A stretch of 37,838 nt of DNA from Candidatus Woesearchaeota archaeon CG10_big_fil_rev_8_21_14_0_10_44_13 (GCA_002762985.1 PCXZ01000023.1:104014-141851); one strand, 5' to 3'. Positions 22,985 to 32,729 are shown, counted from the stretch's first letter. Numbers and translations are program-made. The notes: generated by a model from the letters alone, not told the origin.

Positions 22985-25251
22985 GGATAGGAATAGACCT
23001 CCAGCCATTGAAGAGGGACCTTTTCAGGGGCATAAACATCTCGACAAAGTGCATGGTAGAGGCAATACTAAAGAATGATTCTGATGGCAGGAATGAGTAT
23101 GTGTTCTTCAATTCAAAGGATATCCCTCATTCCTTCTTCAAAAAATTCAGCAATAGGAAGATAAGGCTTGTTGAAGGTGAGATAACTCCCGAAGCTTCCA
23201 GATCTCTTGATATTTATCACATGCTCAGCTTTTTTGACCTTAAAAAGAGGCAGATATTCCCTTCAAGCCTCAAGTGCAGGACAGTTGTGACCGTGTATGA
23301 CCTGATTCCTGCGCTGTTCTGGGATCATTATCTGATTGACAAGCCGAAAAAGACAAGGGATGACTATGTGCTCAGGCTAGGAGAGATTGACAGCTTTGAC
23401 AGCATCATCGCAATATCATCAAGCACAAAAAAAGACATGGAAGACATCCTTGGCATCAAGGGCAGCAGGATAGATGTCGTGAAACTGGGTGTTCCCACTG
23501 CTTTCAGTCGGAGTCCCGGCAGCGGTTTTCACAGATTGAAGAAAAGATACGGGATAAAAGGAAGCTACATACTATGCACTGCGGGGATGGATGACAGGAA
23601 AAACATGCTCGGCCTCATAGAGTCATTCATCATGCTAAATCCACCGATACGTAATAAACACCAGCTTGTCATAGTGTGCAAGATAAACGAGCTTTACAAG
23701 GAGAATATATCCGGGATGTATAAAGGTAGGATAAAGGATGATGAGCTGATATTCACTGATTTTGTCCACGAAAAAGAACTGATTGCCCTGTACAGGAACG
23801 CCTCTCTTTTCGTATTCCCTTCATTCTATGAGGGATTCGGCCTCCCTGTTTTGGAGGCAATGGCTTCAGGCTGCCCTGTAATCACATCAACAACATCATC
23901 TATGCCTGAAGTGGCCGGGAACGCAGCCATGCTTGCAGACCCATACAGCATCAGCGAGATAAAGGATGCCATGGAGAAAGCGCTCTCAGACAGGAAGCTT
24001 GCTGAGGACATGAGGAGAAAGGGGATTAGGCAGGCATCAAGGTTTGACTGGGATGCATCTGCAAAAAGGATATTGGCAATATATAAAAAAACGTCGGCAT
24101 CGCCCCAGGAGAGGGCAACAGGGGCCGGGCGTTATGGCAGCGGCAGGAGAGAGATAAAGCTCGGTGTTGTCTCTGTCTGGAACACGAATGACGGCCTTGC
24201 AGCATACACAAATTTCCTGCTGAAAGGGCTGTCAAAAAACATCAAAACAACGATATTCGCGAAGGAAAGCAGGAACCTTGTGAGGGAAGACAGCAGCAAT
24301 GTGATAAGATGCTGGGACTGGGATGATGACCTGAAGAGATTATACTCTGAAATAAGGCATGAAGAGCCAGACATAGTCCATTTCCAGCTCAATTTCGACT
24401 ATTTCAGGCTCAATCCGCTGATTGAGCTGATAAAGAAGCTCTGTTCAGCAGGCATAAGGTCCATAGTGACATTCCATTCGACTGATGACTCAGGGCACAG
24501 CACGAAGCTTGAAGATATAAAAGAAGGCCTCAGGAAAATAGATGTTGTTATTGTGCACACAAAAAAAGACCTGCAAAGGCTGAAGGATTTGGGCATGAAT
24601 AATGCCGTGATTATCCCCCAGGGCGCTGTCTCTTTCAAAAATCAAAGAAAAGAGAGCGCAAGGGAAGATATCTTCCCTGATTCTAGGATAATATCCACTT
24701 TCGGTTTCCCTTTCCCCCACAAATCGACCATGGAGCTCATAAAAGCCATGAAAATCGTCAAGGGAAGATATCCTGACGCGCTCTTCATAGACCTGTGCTC
24801 GCTAAAACCCGATTCAACCAACATGGAAATCATAAAAAAATACAACCTGGGCTGCAGGAAAACAGCAGCCAAACTGGGAATTTCGAAGGATGTCCTATTT
24901 TTTACAGAACATCTCCATGATCTTGAAGTGATTGAGCTCTTGCAGGCCTCAGACATCGTCGTAATGCCCTACAAACCCATAAAAGATTCAGCGAGCGGCG
25001 CAGTGAGGTATGCTTTGGCATCGCACAGGCCTGTGATAACAACTGATACCAGTATATTCAGCGAGTTTGACGGCGAAGTGTATAAGATAAAAGATCATTC
25101 GCCGAAGAATATTGCCAATGGCATAATAAGATTGCTTGATGACAAGAGATTGTGCGATGATATCGTGAAAAAAGCTGAGATATACACAGAGGAGAACAGA
25201 TGGGAGAACATATCAAAGAGGTACGAGTCAATATTAAAGTCTTTGGCCTAG
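22981..25251 (+). CDS. Tandem GT4 glycosyltransferase (two GT-B domains)
   Basis: At 756 residues this is two GT4 units in one chain. Unit 1 (about 1-365) starts MRIGIDLQPLKRDLFRGI and has FPSFYEGFGLPVLEAMASG, the donor motif with both glutamates. A Ser/Gly-rich linker (about 366-388) leads to unit 2 (about 390-756), with IKLGVVSVWNTNDGLAAYT, EPDIVHFQLNFDYF and VMPYKPIKDSASGAVRYALA; its donor loop lacks the first E of a standard E-x7-E. Such double enzymes often build a repeating disaccharide or two linkages. ATGA overlap with the preceding gene. Confidence 0.9.
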   Translation: MRIGIDLQPLKRDLFRGINISTKCMVEAILKNDSDGRNEYVFFNSKDIPHSFFKKFSNRKIRLVEGEITPEASRSLDIYHMLSFFDLKKRQIFPSSLKCRTVVTVYDLIPALFWDHYLIDKPKKTRDDYVLRLGEIDSFDSIIAISSSTKKDMEDILGIKGSRIDVVKLGVPTAFSRSPGSGFHRLKKRYGIKGSYILCTAGMDDRKNMLGLIESFIMLNPPIRNKHQLVIVCKINELYKENISGMYKGRIKDDELIFTDFVHEKELIALYRNASLFVFPSFYEGFGLPVLEAMASGCPVITSTTSSMPEVAGNAAMLADPYSISEIKDAMEKALSDRKLAEDMRRKGIRQASRFDWDASAKRILAIYKKTSASPQERATGAGRYGSGRREIKLGVVSVWNTNDGLAAYTNFLLKGLSKNIKTTIFAKESRNLVREDSSNVIRCWDWDDDLKRLYSEIRHEEPDIVHFQLNFDYFRLNPLIELIKKLCSAGIRSIVTFHSTDDSGHSTKLEDIKEGLRKIDVVIVHTKKDLQRLKDLGMNNAVIIPQGAVSFKNQRKESAREDIFPDSRIISTFGFPFPHKSTMELIKAMKIVKGRYPDALFIDLCSLKPDSTNMEIIKKYNLGCRKTAAKLGISKDVLFFTEHLHDLEVIELLQASDIVVMPYKPIKDSASGAVRYALASHRPVITTDTSIFSEFDGEVYKIKDHSPKNIANGIIRLLDDKRLCDDIVKKAEIYTEENRWENISKRYESILKSLA

Positions 25252-25262
25252 GATGATTTAAA

Positions 25263-25970
25263 ATGATTTCAGTAATCGTTCCGGCATACAATGAGGAAAG
25301 GAATCTTGCAGTGAATATTCCTATATTTGAAAGATACCTTGCTGCTAATATCAAGGAGTATGAAATAATAATAGTCGATGACGGCTCAAAGGACAGCACG
25401 AGGCGTGTTGCGGAGGCATTTGCACGGAAGAACAGCAGGATAAATATAATATGCCATAATAAGAATAAGGGGAGGGGGTATGCTGTGAGGGAAGGCATGA
25501 AGCGCGCAATATATCAGAACATATTTATGATGGATTCTGATATGCCCTCTGCCGTGAATCTTGGCATTGTTAAGAATATGCTGCACAGCCTCAAGACAAA
25601 TGACATCGTGATAGCCTCAAGGTTCATCAAAGGCTCAAATATAAAGAGGAAAACGCACAGGGTGATCCTCAGCGCCATTTACAGGAAGCTTGTGAAGGCA
25701 GCATTCCCTCGCCTTAAGGTCTCAGACACGGATTCGGGACTGAAGGCATTCAGGAAAGGCATTGCAATGGCTATTGCTGAGAATACAAAAGAGAACAGGT
25801 GGTCATGGGACCTTGAAACAGTGGTTTTTGCGAGGAAAAACGGATTTGATGTGAAAGAAATCCCTCTGGAATGGAAAGAGAAGGGCAGTTCGACATTAAA
25901 TCTTTTTATAGACCCTATTGAGCAGCTGTGTGGAGTCATGAAATCAAGGATTAACTATGGAAAAATATAA
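25263..25970 (+). CDS. DPM1-like GT2 glycosyltransferase
   Basis: A 235-residue GT-A transferase: ISVIVPAYNEERNLA, IIIVDDGSKDSTRRVAE, the DxD motif MMDSDMPSA, SRFIKGSNIKRK and DTDSGLKAFRKGIA. These are features of dolichyl- or polyprenyl-phosphate mannose/glucose synthases. It lacks membrane helices, so it works on the cytoplasmic face. It probably charges a polyprenyl-phosphate sugar for the membrane GT-C-like proteins encoded next and at 32990. Its stop lies inside the next gene. Confidence 0.9.
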   Translation: MISVIVPAYNEERNLAVNIPIFERYLAANIKEYEIIIVDDGSKDSTRRVAEAFARKNSRINIICHNKNKGRGYAVREGMKRAIYQNIFMMDSDMPSAVNLGIVKNMLHSLKTNDIVIASRFIKGSNIKRKTHRVILSAIYRKLVKAAFPRLKVSDTDSGLKAFRKGIAMAIAENTKENRWSWDLETVVFARKNGFDVKEIPLEWKEKGSSTLNLFIDPIEQLCGVMKSRINYGKI

Positions 25971-27795
25971 GTTGAGCGGGAAACAGAAGGATATTCTTGT
26001 CATGGTTCTCTTTGCTGTTGTCTCATTGCTGTTTTTGATCCCTTTTCTGTCGAATATCAGCAACCTGGGCATAGGCGACTGGGACCTTCATTTTTCCTAC
26101 AGCGGCGTACCTGCTGAGGCAATCACGCAATATCATCAGTTTCCCTTGTGGAATCCCTACATCTGTGGAGGGGGGCCTTCGCTTGCGCATCCTGAGTCAA
26201 GCTTTCTCTCGCCGTTTTTCATATTCATCATTCTGCTTGGGGAAGTTGTCGGCCTGAAGATCCTTGTCCTAATCCATCTTTTTTTGGGCATGGCCGGGAT
26301 GTATCTCCTCTCAAGGTATCTCAGCATAGGCAGGGAAGGCTCTGTTTTTTCTTCTATAATCTTCATGCTGAGTACGCATTACTCAATCCACATCGTTGCA
26401 GGCCATACTACAGATTATATGCCTATGGCATTCATGCCTTTTGCTTTCCTTTTTTATCTCATGGCAATCGACAAAAAGATTGAAGAGACCGGCAAAAAAA
26501 CCCTGAAAAAGAGGTTTCTTTATGCAACTGCATCATCATCATTTATTCTCCTTATGTTCCTCTCCGGAGCGGTCTATAGCCTTGCCTTTTTCGCCATGTT
26601 CCTTATTTCCTACTCCTTTTTTGAGTCCATCCTGAGAAAAAACATCCGTCCGATCATGACATGCCTTGCGATACTCATCATGGCTGCCATTTTCAGCTCT
26701 GTAAAGCTTGTCCCTATGCTTGGATTCCTCATGCACAACAACACTGATTATGGTGCGGATTGGGAAGCGAACAGCCCGAAAATTCTTTTTTCATCATTAT
26801 TCTCAAGGGAGCAGGGGTATTATTCGGACAACGGAACCGATTATGGGTGGTGGGAATACAGCACCTATATCGGAATGATACCATTTGCTGTTTTCCTGCT
26901 CGGAGCCATTTTCAGGTTCAGGAAAAGGGGGTCATTAATGCTCTCAATAATCCCATTCATGCTGTTTTATTTTGGGAATCTCCTTCCGATAAACTTCTGG
27001 GGTATCATCCATGATATGCCTTTACTGAGCTTTTTCAGGGTCCCCAGCAGGAACCTTCTCATAGTCTTATTCTGCCTGGCAATAATCAGCGGTGACGGGA
27101 TTGATGCAATAAAAAATTTCATAAACTCAATAAGAATAAAACATGAGCTGAAAAACAGTTTTGTGTATTCAGCCATCTCACTGATAATTGCAATAGTTGT
27201 CATAGATCTGTTCATGGTTAATTGGCCGAACCTTTTAATCGCTTTCCCTTTCAAAAACCCGGATTTTGGGCAATCAACCATTTTTGAGAGCACAAACAGC
27301 AAATTTTCAGGCATTGTCAACTACAATGGCAGATCATATTCGTATGTTTACCTGGCTTTTCTGTCGAACAAGGGCGCATTGAATGATGTTGATTGCTGGG
27401 AAGAAAGGGTTTTTGTTCCGACAATAGGCTCTGCATTGCCTAAGGAATCTTCTGGATACAAAGACGAGGCCTATCTTGAATACGGCAAGGGGATGATATC
27501 AAAAATTTATTTTTCCCCTAACAAGATCGTCGCAGAGGTCAATGCCGCAGATTCTGACAGGCTTATGCTGAACCAGAACTATTATCCTGGCTGGAGAAGC
27601 AGGATTGATGGCAGGAAGGGAAAGGCAGAGCCCCATAGGAACCTCGTTTCTGTCCCAATAAACCCAGGGCACCATAAGATTGAACTTTATTATCTTCCAG
27701 ACACGCTGATCATAGGCATTTTGCTTGAGATTGCGGCAATAATAGCATGGCTGGTCGCATTTTTGTACATCAGCAGGCCAGAGGGAGAAAAATGA
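25957..27795 (+). CDS. YfhO-like multispan membrane protein, possible GT-C transferase
   Basis: A 612-residue protein with about 11-13 membrane spans and a C-terminal soluble domain. The first outer loop contains IGDWDLHFSY and PLWNPYICGGG, and the C-terminal domain has NQNYYPGWRSRIDGRKG; both are characteristic of YfhO-type proteins, which attach sugars to surface polymers from a polyprenyl-phosphate donor. The DWD in the first loop is in the place of the GT-C acidic motif. The donor is plausibly made by the overlapping upstream GT2 gene. ATGA overlap with the deacetylase gene. Confidence 0.8.
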   Translation: MEKYKLSGKQKDILVMVLFAVVSLLFLIPFLSNISNLGIGDWDLHFSYSGVPAEAITQYHQFPLWNPYICGGGPSLAHPESSFLSPFFIFIILLGEVVGLKILVLIHLFLGMAGMYLLSRYLSIGREGSVFSSIIFMLSTHYSIHIVAGHTTDYMPMAFMPFAFLFYLMAIDKKIEETGKKTLKKRFLYATASSSFILLMFLSGAVYSLAFFAMFLISYSFFESILRKNIRPIMTCLAILIMAAIFSSVKLVPMLGFLMHNNTDYGADWEANSPKILFSSLFSREQGYYSDNGTDYGWWEYSTYIGMIPFAVFLLGAIFRFRKRGSLMLSIIPFMLFYFGNLLPINFWGIIHDMPLLSFFRVPSRNLLIVLFCLAIISGDGIDAIKNFINSIRIKHELKNSFVYSAISLIIAIVVIDLFMVNWPNLLIAFPFKNPDFGQSTIFESTNSKFSGIVNYNGRSYSYVYLAFLSNKGALNDVDCWEERVFVPTIGSALPKESSGYKDEAYLEYGKGMISKIYFSPNKIVAEVNAADSDRLMLNQNYYPGWRSRIDGRKGKAEPHRNLVSVPINPGHHKIELYYLPDTLIIGILLEIAAIIAWLVAFLYISRPEGEK

Positions 27796-28601
27796 GGATA
27801 TGCCTCACTTTTGATGTTGAGGAATTCACTATGCCTGCTGATTATGGCATCCGCAAGCACAACAATGAAACAAGATTCTCAAAAGAAGGATGCATAAGGC
27901 TTTTGGAAGTCCTAAAGAAACACAAGATAATGTCGACTTTTTTCATAACGGGCTATTTTGCTGAAAGAGAGCGAGAGATTGTGAGGATGATAAGCGAGCA
28001 TGGCCATGAGATCGCCTCTCACTCATATTCTGACAGGAATCTTTCAGGGCTTAGAAGGCAGAAGCTTGAAAAATCAGTTTATGATTCCAAAAAAATACTG
28101 GAAAAAATATCAAAACAGGAGATAAGGGGTTTCAGAAGCCCGCATTTCAGCATGAATAAGCATCTTTTCGGAGTCTTGGAGCAATCCGGCTTTTCATACG
28201 ACAGCTCTGTGCATCCTGCGATTGTGCCTGGCCATTACTGGAACATCAATAAGGGATTGGATCCTTATCATGCTGGTGAAAACAAAAAAATCCTTGAAAT
28301 ACCCGTATCTGTGATCCCAGGACTGAGATTTCCCATATCATGGCTCTGGATGAGGAATTTTGGCAATTGGATCTCTGTTGCAGGGACAAAGGCGAATATA
28401 ATGAAGAGGGATGTTGTTTTGTATTTCCATCCGTGGGAGTTCGCAGATATTCCAAAGATAAAAGGCCTGCCGTTTTACATAACAAGTAACACAGGGAGTG
28501 ACTTCTTGAAGAGCATCGACAAGTTCATAATAAAGAATAAAAGACATGGTTTTGGAAGGATGGACGAGATAATGGACAAGGGAGGTTCTGACAGAAGATG
28601 A
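27792..28601 (+). CDS. Polysaccharide deacetylase
   Basis: A NodB-type deacetylase of 269 residues. It shows CLTFDVEEF with catalytic D8, HGHEIASHSY with zinc ligands H72 and H77, and RGFRSPHFSMN as motif 3. YFHPWEFAD near the C-terminus carries the motif 5 histidine. It would remove N-acetyl groups from amino sugars in the glycan, fitting the sugar aminotransferase in the neighbouring operon. No signal peptide is evident, so a cytoplasmic substrate is likely. ATG 27792 is chosen by the ATGA overlap; the frame extends upstream within the previous gene. Confidence 0.9.
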   Translation: MRICLTFDVEEFTMPADYGIRKHNNETRFSKEGCIRLLEVLKKHKIMSTFFITGYFAEREREIVRMISEHGHEIASHSYSDRNLSGLRRQKLEKSVYDSKKILEKISKQEIRGFRSPHFSMNKHLFGVLEQSGFSYDSSVHPAIVPGHYWNINKGLDPYHAGENKKILEIPVSVIPGLRFPISWLWMRNFGNWISVAGTKANIMKRDVVLYFHPWEFADIPKIKGLPFYITSNTGSDFLKSIDKFIIKNKRHGFGRMDEIMDKGGSDRR

Positions 28602-29980
28602 AAGCGGTCCTGATCAATCCCAACTTAGGCGACCTGGAGATGCTTTCAATAAAGAGGAAAGTCCCGCCTCTGAGCCTGGCTTATATCGCCTCTTTGCTGA
28701 GGAAGGATGATATTGATGCCGAGATAATAGATGCGAATGCGCATGGCATCGATTCAAAAAGCGATTTCTGGAAAGGCCTGAAGGCCGATGTTTTTGTAAT
28801 AACAACCTCTCCAATAGACACCTGGCAATGCCCCCATCTGGATATATCCCAGATCAGGCATATTGTCAAGCGCATAAGGCAAGGCAACCCTTCTTCAAGG
28901 ATAATAATAAACGGGCCTCACGGGACGACGGATCCCGAAAAAGTGATAGGCCTTCTTGGCGATGTGATTGTGGTGAGGAATGAGCCCGAACGCACAACAT
29001 CCGGGATATTATCATTGATGAAGAATGATCTCCCCTATAAACATGTGGCAGGAATATCATTCACTGAAAAAGGAAGGATAATCAACAACAAGGGGATAAA
29101 CACATCCGAATCATGCCTTGATGATCTTCCCATACCTGCTTATGACCTCCTGCCGATGGACCGATACAAATACGTGCTCATGGGAAAAAATTTTTCAATA
29201 ATGGAGACATCAAGAGGTTGTCCGTACAGATGCTCTTTCTGCCTCAAGGTGATGTATCCGCAATCCTACAAGATGAGGAAAAAAGAGGACATCATTACGG
29301 AGCTTAAGGAGCTGACAGAGGCCTATGGCGTCAAAAATGTGGAATTTATCGATTTGGAGTTCTGTGTGAACAGAAAAAGGATCATGGATCTCTGCAGGGC
29401 AATAACCCTGAGCGGAATTAAGTTCAGGTGGGCGATGAGCACAAGATTATCTTCTGTGGACAGCAGGATGCTGAATGAGATGGCCAAGGCAGGCTGCTGC
29501 CTTGTGCAGTATGGCCTTGAGTCTGGCAGCGAAAGGATACTTGATTCGTTGAACAAGGATATCCCCCTGGAAACCGCTTTGAAAGCAGTGAGAGAAACAA
29601 AAAAGGCAGGGATAAGAACTTTGCTTTATCTGATGGTCGGCAGCCCAGGCGAGGAAGAGGATGACATAAACAGGACAATAACTGTCCTGAAGCGCCTCAG
29701 CCCCGATTATATCTCTGTAACTGCGGCAACACCCTATCCAGGCACAAGATTTCATGAACGGCTATGCAAGGACAGCCAACAGCACAATTTTTGCAGCAGC
29801 AGGGATGGAATCGGCATGCTGGCCAAGAAGAGGATAAGGAAGGTGTACTTAAGCTTTTATCTTGACCCAAACCATATCATCAGCGAGCTTTCAGCAATTA
29901 GGTCGTTCAGGGATTTAAGGACAATCATCTCTGGATTTTTTGCTTATTTTGTCCCCCTGCTCAAGAAAACCATAGATTGA
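28598..29980 (+). CDS. B12-binding-type radical SAM enzyme
   Basis: The 460-residue protein begins with a cobalamin-binding-like Rossmann domain (about 1-150: VLINPN, VPPLSLAYIASLLRK). The radical SAM barrel follows, with the 4Fe-4S motif SRGCPYRCSFC (C208, C212, C215), IDLEFCVNRKRI and YGLESGSERIL. This architecture (as in BchE and many methylases) often methylates unreactive carbons or rearranges sugars and lipids. As the last gene of the ten-gene operon it may modify the glycan or its lipid carrier. ATGA overlap with the deacetylase. Confidence 0.9.
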   Translation: MKAVLINPNLGDLEMLSIKRKVPPLSLAYIASLLRKDDIDAEIIDANAHGIDSKSDFWKGLKADVFVITTSPIDTWQCPHLDISQIRHIVKRIRQGNPSSRIIINGPHGTTDPEKVIGLLGDVIVVRNEPERTTSGILSLMKNDLPYKHVAGISFTEKGRIINNKGINTSESCLDDLPIPAYDLLPMDRYKYVLMGKNFSIMETSRGCPYRCSFCLKVMYPQSYKMRKKEDIITELKELTEAYGVKNVEFIDLEFCVNRKRIMDLCRAITLSGIKFRWAMSTRLSSVDSRMLNEMAKAGCCLVQYGLESGSERILDSLNKDIPLETALKAVRETKKAGIRTLLYLMVGSPGEEEDDINRTITVLKRLSPDYISVTAATPYPGTRFHERLCKDSQQHNFCSSRDGIGMLAKKRIRKVYLSFYLDPNHIISELSAIRSFRDLRTIISGFFAYFVPLLKKTID

Positions 29981-29986
29981 AAACAT

Positions 29987-30002
29987 GCATCCCCTTTGAT
30001 GC
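29987..30002. terminator. Weak hairpin between convergent operons
   Basis: GCATC-CCCTTT-GATGC lies in the 22-base gap between the opposing stop codons. The stem is only 5 bp and no clean T-run follows, so a terminator role is tentative. Confidence 0.25.
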
Positions 30003-30623
30003 TCATTTCAGGTTTTTCCCAACAATAGTAAAATATGCGGGAGTGCCGCATATCACTTGAAATTCTATTTTTCCAGACGCCATCAGCCTTTTCACTTCAT
30101 CCGGATCGCATCTGGTGTCAATAGCATATGATGTTTCAGTGATTTTCCTCAATGAACCGACCAGGAGCACATCAAGGAATATGAGGAGATGCTTAAAAAA
30201 CGCACTTTTGGTTTTTTTTATATCCGTTATGAGGAGATGATGGTGCGGTTTGAGCACCCTTTTGATCTCATCAATAGACTTCTTCTTGTCCTTCCAATAG
30301 CCGAATGAGCTCCTGCTTATCACAACATCAAAGGAATCGTCCCTGAAAGGCATGAACGCCGCATCACCGCATACCTTATTGAACCATTTTTCTGAGATCA
30401 TGCTCGCATGACAGATATCAAGACCGTATAATCTCCCTTTTTTACCAAGCTCATCTGCGAACACGCCGGGCCCGCAACCGATATCCAATATCCTGAGGTC
30501 TTTCTTATTGCCGTAATTTTCCTCTATCAGCTTCAGAAGTTTTTTATAGCCGTGCCTTATGAACAATTTTTCACCAAAAGACAAGCCGTCGATCGCATTC
30601 AATCCATGTTTTCCCTTGCCCAT
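30003..30623 (-). CDS. SAM-dependent methyltransferase (UbiE/type 11-like)
   Basis: A 206-residue class I methyltransferase: RILDIGCGPGVFADELG as motif I, GLDICHASM at strand 2, CGDAAFMPFRDDSFDVVIS as motifs II-III and EIKRVLKPHHHLLITDI. It is the last gene of the three-gene minus operon, and its start overlaps the end of the epimerase gene by 25 bases. Context suggests it methylates a sugar or lipid intermediate of the same glycan. Confidence 0.88.
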   Translation of the reverse strand: MGKGKHGLNAIDGLSFGEKLFIRHGYKKLLKLIEENYGNKKDLRILDIGCGPGVFADELGKKGRLYGLDICHASMISEKWFNKVCGDAAFMPFRDDSFDVVISRSSFGYWKDKKKSIDEIKRVLKPHHHLLITDIKKTKSAFFKHLLIFLDVLLVGSLRKITETSYAIDTRCDPDEVKRLMASGKIEFQVICGTPAYFTIVGKNLK

Positions 30624-31504
30624 CCAACATACCTCTTCATCCCTTCCTCAAAACTTGTCTTCGGTTTCCAGCCGAGCTCTTCCTCTGCTCTTCTTATTGA
30701 GACATGCCTTCCCTTGTACTCCTCATCCCTGGCCTCTGCGTGCTCGACAACGAGCTTTTTGCCGGAGATTTTGCTGGCAGAGTCCAAAACACCTTTAATT
30801 GTGACCACCTCTGATCCGTCAAGGTTGAATATCTTATTCTCAGCTGATTTTTTCATCGCAAGGACATTGCCTTCAGCCAAATCCCCCACATATATGAAAT
30901 TCCTGTAGCTTTTCCCGTCTCCAAAAATCGTTATCTTCTTCCCTTCAAGCGCATTCCTCACAAAAATCGGGATGACTGTCTCGGGCCTTGCCCTCGGGCC
31001 GTAAGGGATTCCGTACCTCAGTATTGTGAAATCCAGCCCGTATAATTTTTTGTAGCTCTGTATTGCGAATTCTGCTGCAATCTTCGATGATGTATAGATA
31101 TGCCTTGATTTTGAGATGTCTATATGCGTCGTTTCGTCAACTTTCTCCTCTTCTGAGGTCGAGTAGACCCACACAGTGCTTGCGAATATGACTCTTTTTG
31201 CATCGTTCTTCCTTGCAGCCTCCAGCACATTAAGCGTTCCAAGGACATTCGTGTTATAGCATCCCACTGGGTCTTTTTTCGCTTCATCGACATTGGACAC
31301 AGCAGCCAGATGATAGATGTATTCTGCGCCTTCCAGGGCCTTCATCATGCTCTGCTTTTCTATTATGTCGGCTTTCACATAATCGAATCCTGCCTTGTGC
31401 GGCCTTTTCACATCAATAATCGAGATGGAATGCCCTTTCTCAGCCAGTTTTTCAGCTATATGGCTGCCTATGAAACCAGAGCCGCCTGTTATCGCTATGC
31501 TCAT
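30599..31504 (-). CDS. NDP-sugar epimerase/dehydratase (extended SDR)
   Basis: A 301-residue NAD-dependent enzyme. It has GGSGFIGSH (7-15) for cofactor binding, HLAAVSNVDEAKKDP, ASTVWVYS and the catalytic pair Y137 and K141 in YTSSK. FGDGKSYRNFIYVGDLAEG is typical of UDP-glucose 4-epimerase-like enzymes. It would supply a nucleotide sugar for the glycosyltransferases in the facing operon. ATGA overlap with the upstream aminotransferase shows they form one operon. Whether it epimerises or dehydrates cannot be read from the motifs. Confidence 0.92.
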   Translation of the reverse strand: MSIAITGGSGFIGSHIAEKLAEKGHSISIIDVKRPHKAGFDYVKADIIEKQSMMKALEGAEYIYHLAAVSNVDEAKKDPVGCYNTNVLGTLNVLEAARKNDAKRVIFASTVWVYSTSEEEKVDETTHIDISKSRHIYTSSKIAAEFAIQSYKKLYGLDFTILRYGIPYGPRARPETVIPIFVRNALEGKKITIFGDGKSYRNFIYVGDLAEGNVLAMKKSAENKIFNLDGSEVVTIKGVLDSASKISGKKLVVEHAEARDEEYKGRHVSIRRAEEELGWKPKTSFEEGMKRYVGWARENMD

Positions 31505-32658
31505 CTTAAATCACCAACTGCCTTTGTCAGGCAGTCAGCAGCATATTCTGCCTCTTCTTTCTTCATCTGAGGATATATGGGCAGGCATATGTGGCTCCTG
31601 CACAGCCTTTCAGAATTTGGCAGGCCGATATTGCCAAAAAAGTTTTTGAAGACAGGCTGTAGATGGCACGGAACATCATACACTTCTCCGCTGAGGCTGA
31701 CGCCAAACTTCTCCTTCATGTTTTTTTTGAGCCCTTCTCTTTTTATTTTGCCTTCAGCCAGGCAGTCTAAGGAAGCAACATACTTATAGCAGTTAGGCGA
31801 TGCTTTTTTTGGCACAACAAGAGGCCTTATATTCTCTGTTTCCTTGAGCACCTTATTGTAGATTCCTGCAGCTTTTTTCCTTTTTTCTATGAACTCATCA
31901 AGCCTTTTCAGCTGCTGCATCCCAATAATTGCAGAGATCTCGCTCATCCTCCAGTTGTAGCCGAGCTCCACAATATTGTTTGAGTTGAAGCTCTCCTTGC
32001 CCTGGTCCCTAAGTACAAGCGCCTTCTTGCAGATTTCCTTCGAGTTTGCCGTTATCATGCCGCCTTCGCCTGAAGTCATGACCTTTGTGGGATAGAACGA
32101 GAAAGCGGCGCATCCGCCGATATTTCCAGCTTTCACCCCCGCAAAACTTGAGCCTGCGGCATGTGCAGCATCCTCTATTAGGAGGATATTCTTGTCATTG
32201 CAGATATCCTTGATTGCATTTATGTTTTCAGTGATATTTCCTGCAATATGCACGATTATCGCTGCTTTTGTATCCTTTTTTATAGAATTTTGAAGGGAAT
32301 CAGGGTCAAGGCACATGTCATCGCCAATATCAGAGAAAATGACCTTGCATCCCGCATGGATTACTGCGGCAGGCGTAGCGCAGAATGTGTTTGTCGGCAC
32401 CACAACAGAAGAATTCTTAATTCCTGATGCCCTGAGGCAGATCTCAAGCGCAGCTGTCCCGCTGTTCACGGCAACAGCATGCTCGGTCTTCACATATTCC
32501 CTGAAATTTTCCTCAAACTCCTTTGTGTATTTCCCCAGAGTGAGCATCCCGCTCTTCAGGACTTCATCTATTTTTCTGCTGATCTCTTTCCTGTCATCTT
32601 CAGGGAAATCTATCCTTGCAGAAGGCACACTGAGATACCCGTTGAAACGCTTGTCCAT
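31501..32658 (-). CDS. DegT/DnrJ/EryC1-family sugar aminotransferase
   Basis: A PLP enzyme of 385 residues that converts a keto-sugar nucleotide to an amino sugar. It has SGTAALEICLRA (66-77), the PLP-facing EDAAHAAGS (162-170) and the Schiff-base K192 in FYPTKVMTSGEGGM. GYNWRMSEISAIIG is the usual dimer-contact motif. ATG 32658 is chosen because GGGGGTTT lies just upstream and a TATA box follows at 32697-32708; the longer frame (to 32745) would include the promoter. First gene of the minus operon; its amino sugar fits the deacetylase at 27792. Confidence 0.93.
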   Translation of the reverse strand: MDKRFNGYLSVPSARIDFPEDDRKEISRKIDEVLKSGMLTLGKYTKEFEENFREYVKTEHAVAVNSGTAALEICLRASGIKNSSVVVPTNTFCATPAAVIHAGCKVIFSDIGDDMCLDPDSLQNSIKKDTKAAIIVHIAGNITENINAIKDICNDKNILLIEDAAHAAGSSFAGVKAGNIGGCAAFSFYPTKVMTSGEGGMITANSKEICKKALVLRDQGKESFNSNNIVELGYNWRMSEISAIIGMQQLKRLDEFIEKRKKAAGIYNKVLKETENIRPLVVPKKASPNCYKYVASLDCLAEGKIKREGLKKNMKEKFGVSLSGEVYDVPCHLQPVFKNFFGNIGLPNSERLCRSHICLPIYPQMKKEEAEYAADCLTKAVGDLR

Positions 32659-32696
32659 GATAAACCCCCAGTCGATTTGAAGCGCATGTTGCGTTA

Positions 32697-32708
32697 GATT
32701 TATATAGC
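32697..32708. promoter_or_regulatory. TATA box shared by divergent genes
   Basis: GATTTATATAGC reads as TATA on both strands (CTATATAAATC on minus). It lies 22-33 bases before ATG 32730 on + and 39-50 bases before ATG 32658 on minus. No second TATA is seen in the 71-base gap, so one box may serve both directions. Confidence 0.5.
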
Positions 32709-32729
32709 TTTTGCTGTTATCAGAAAGAT

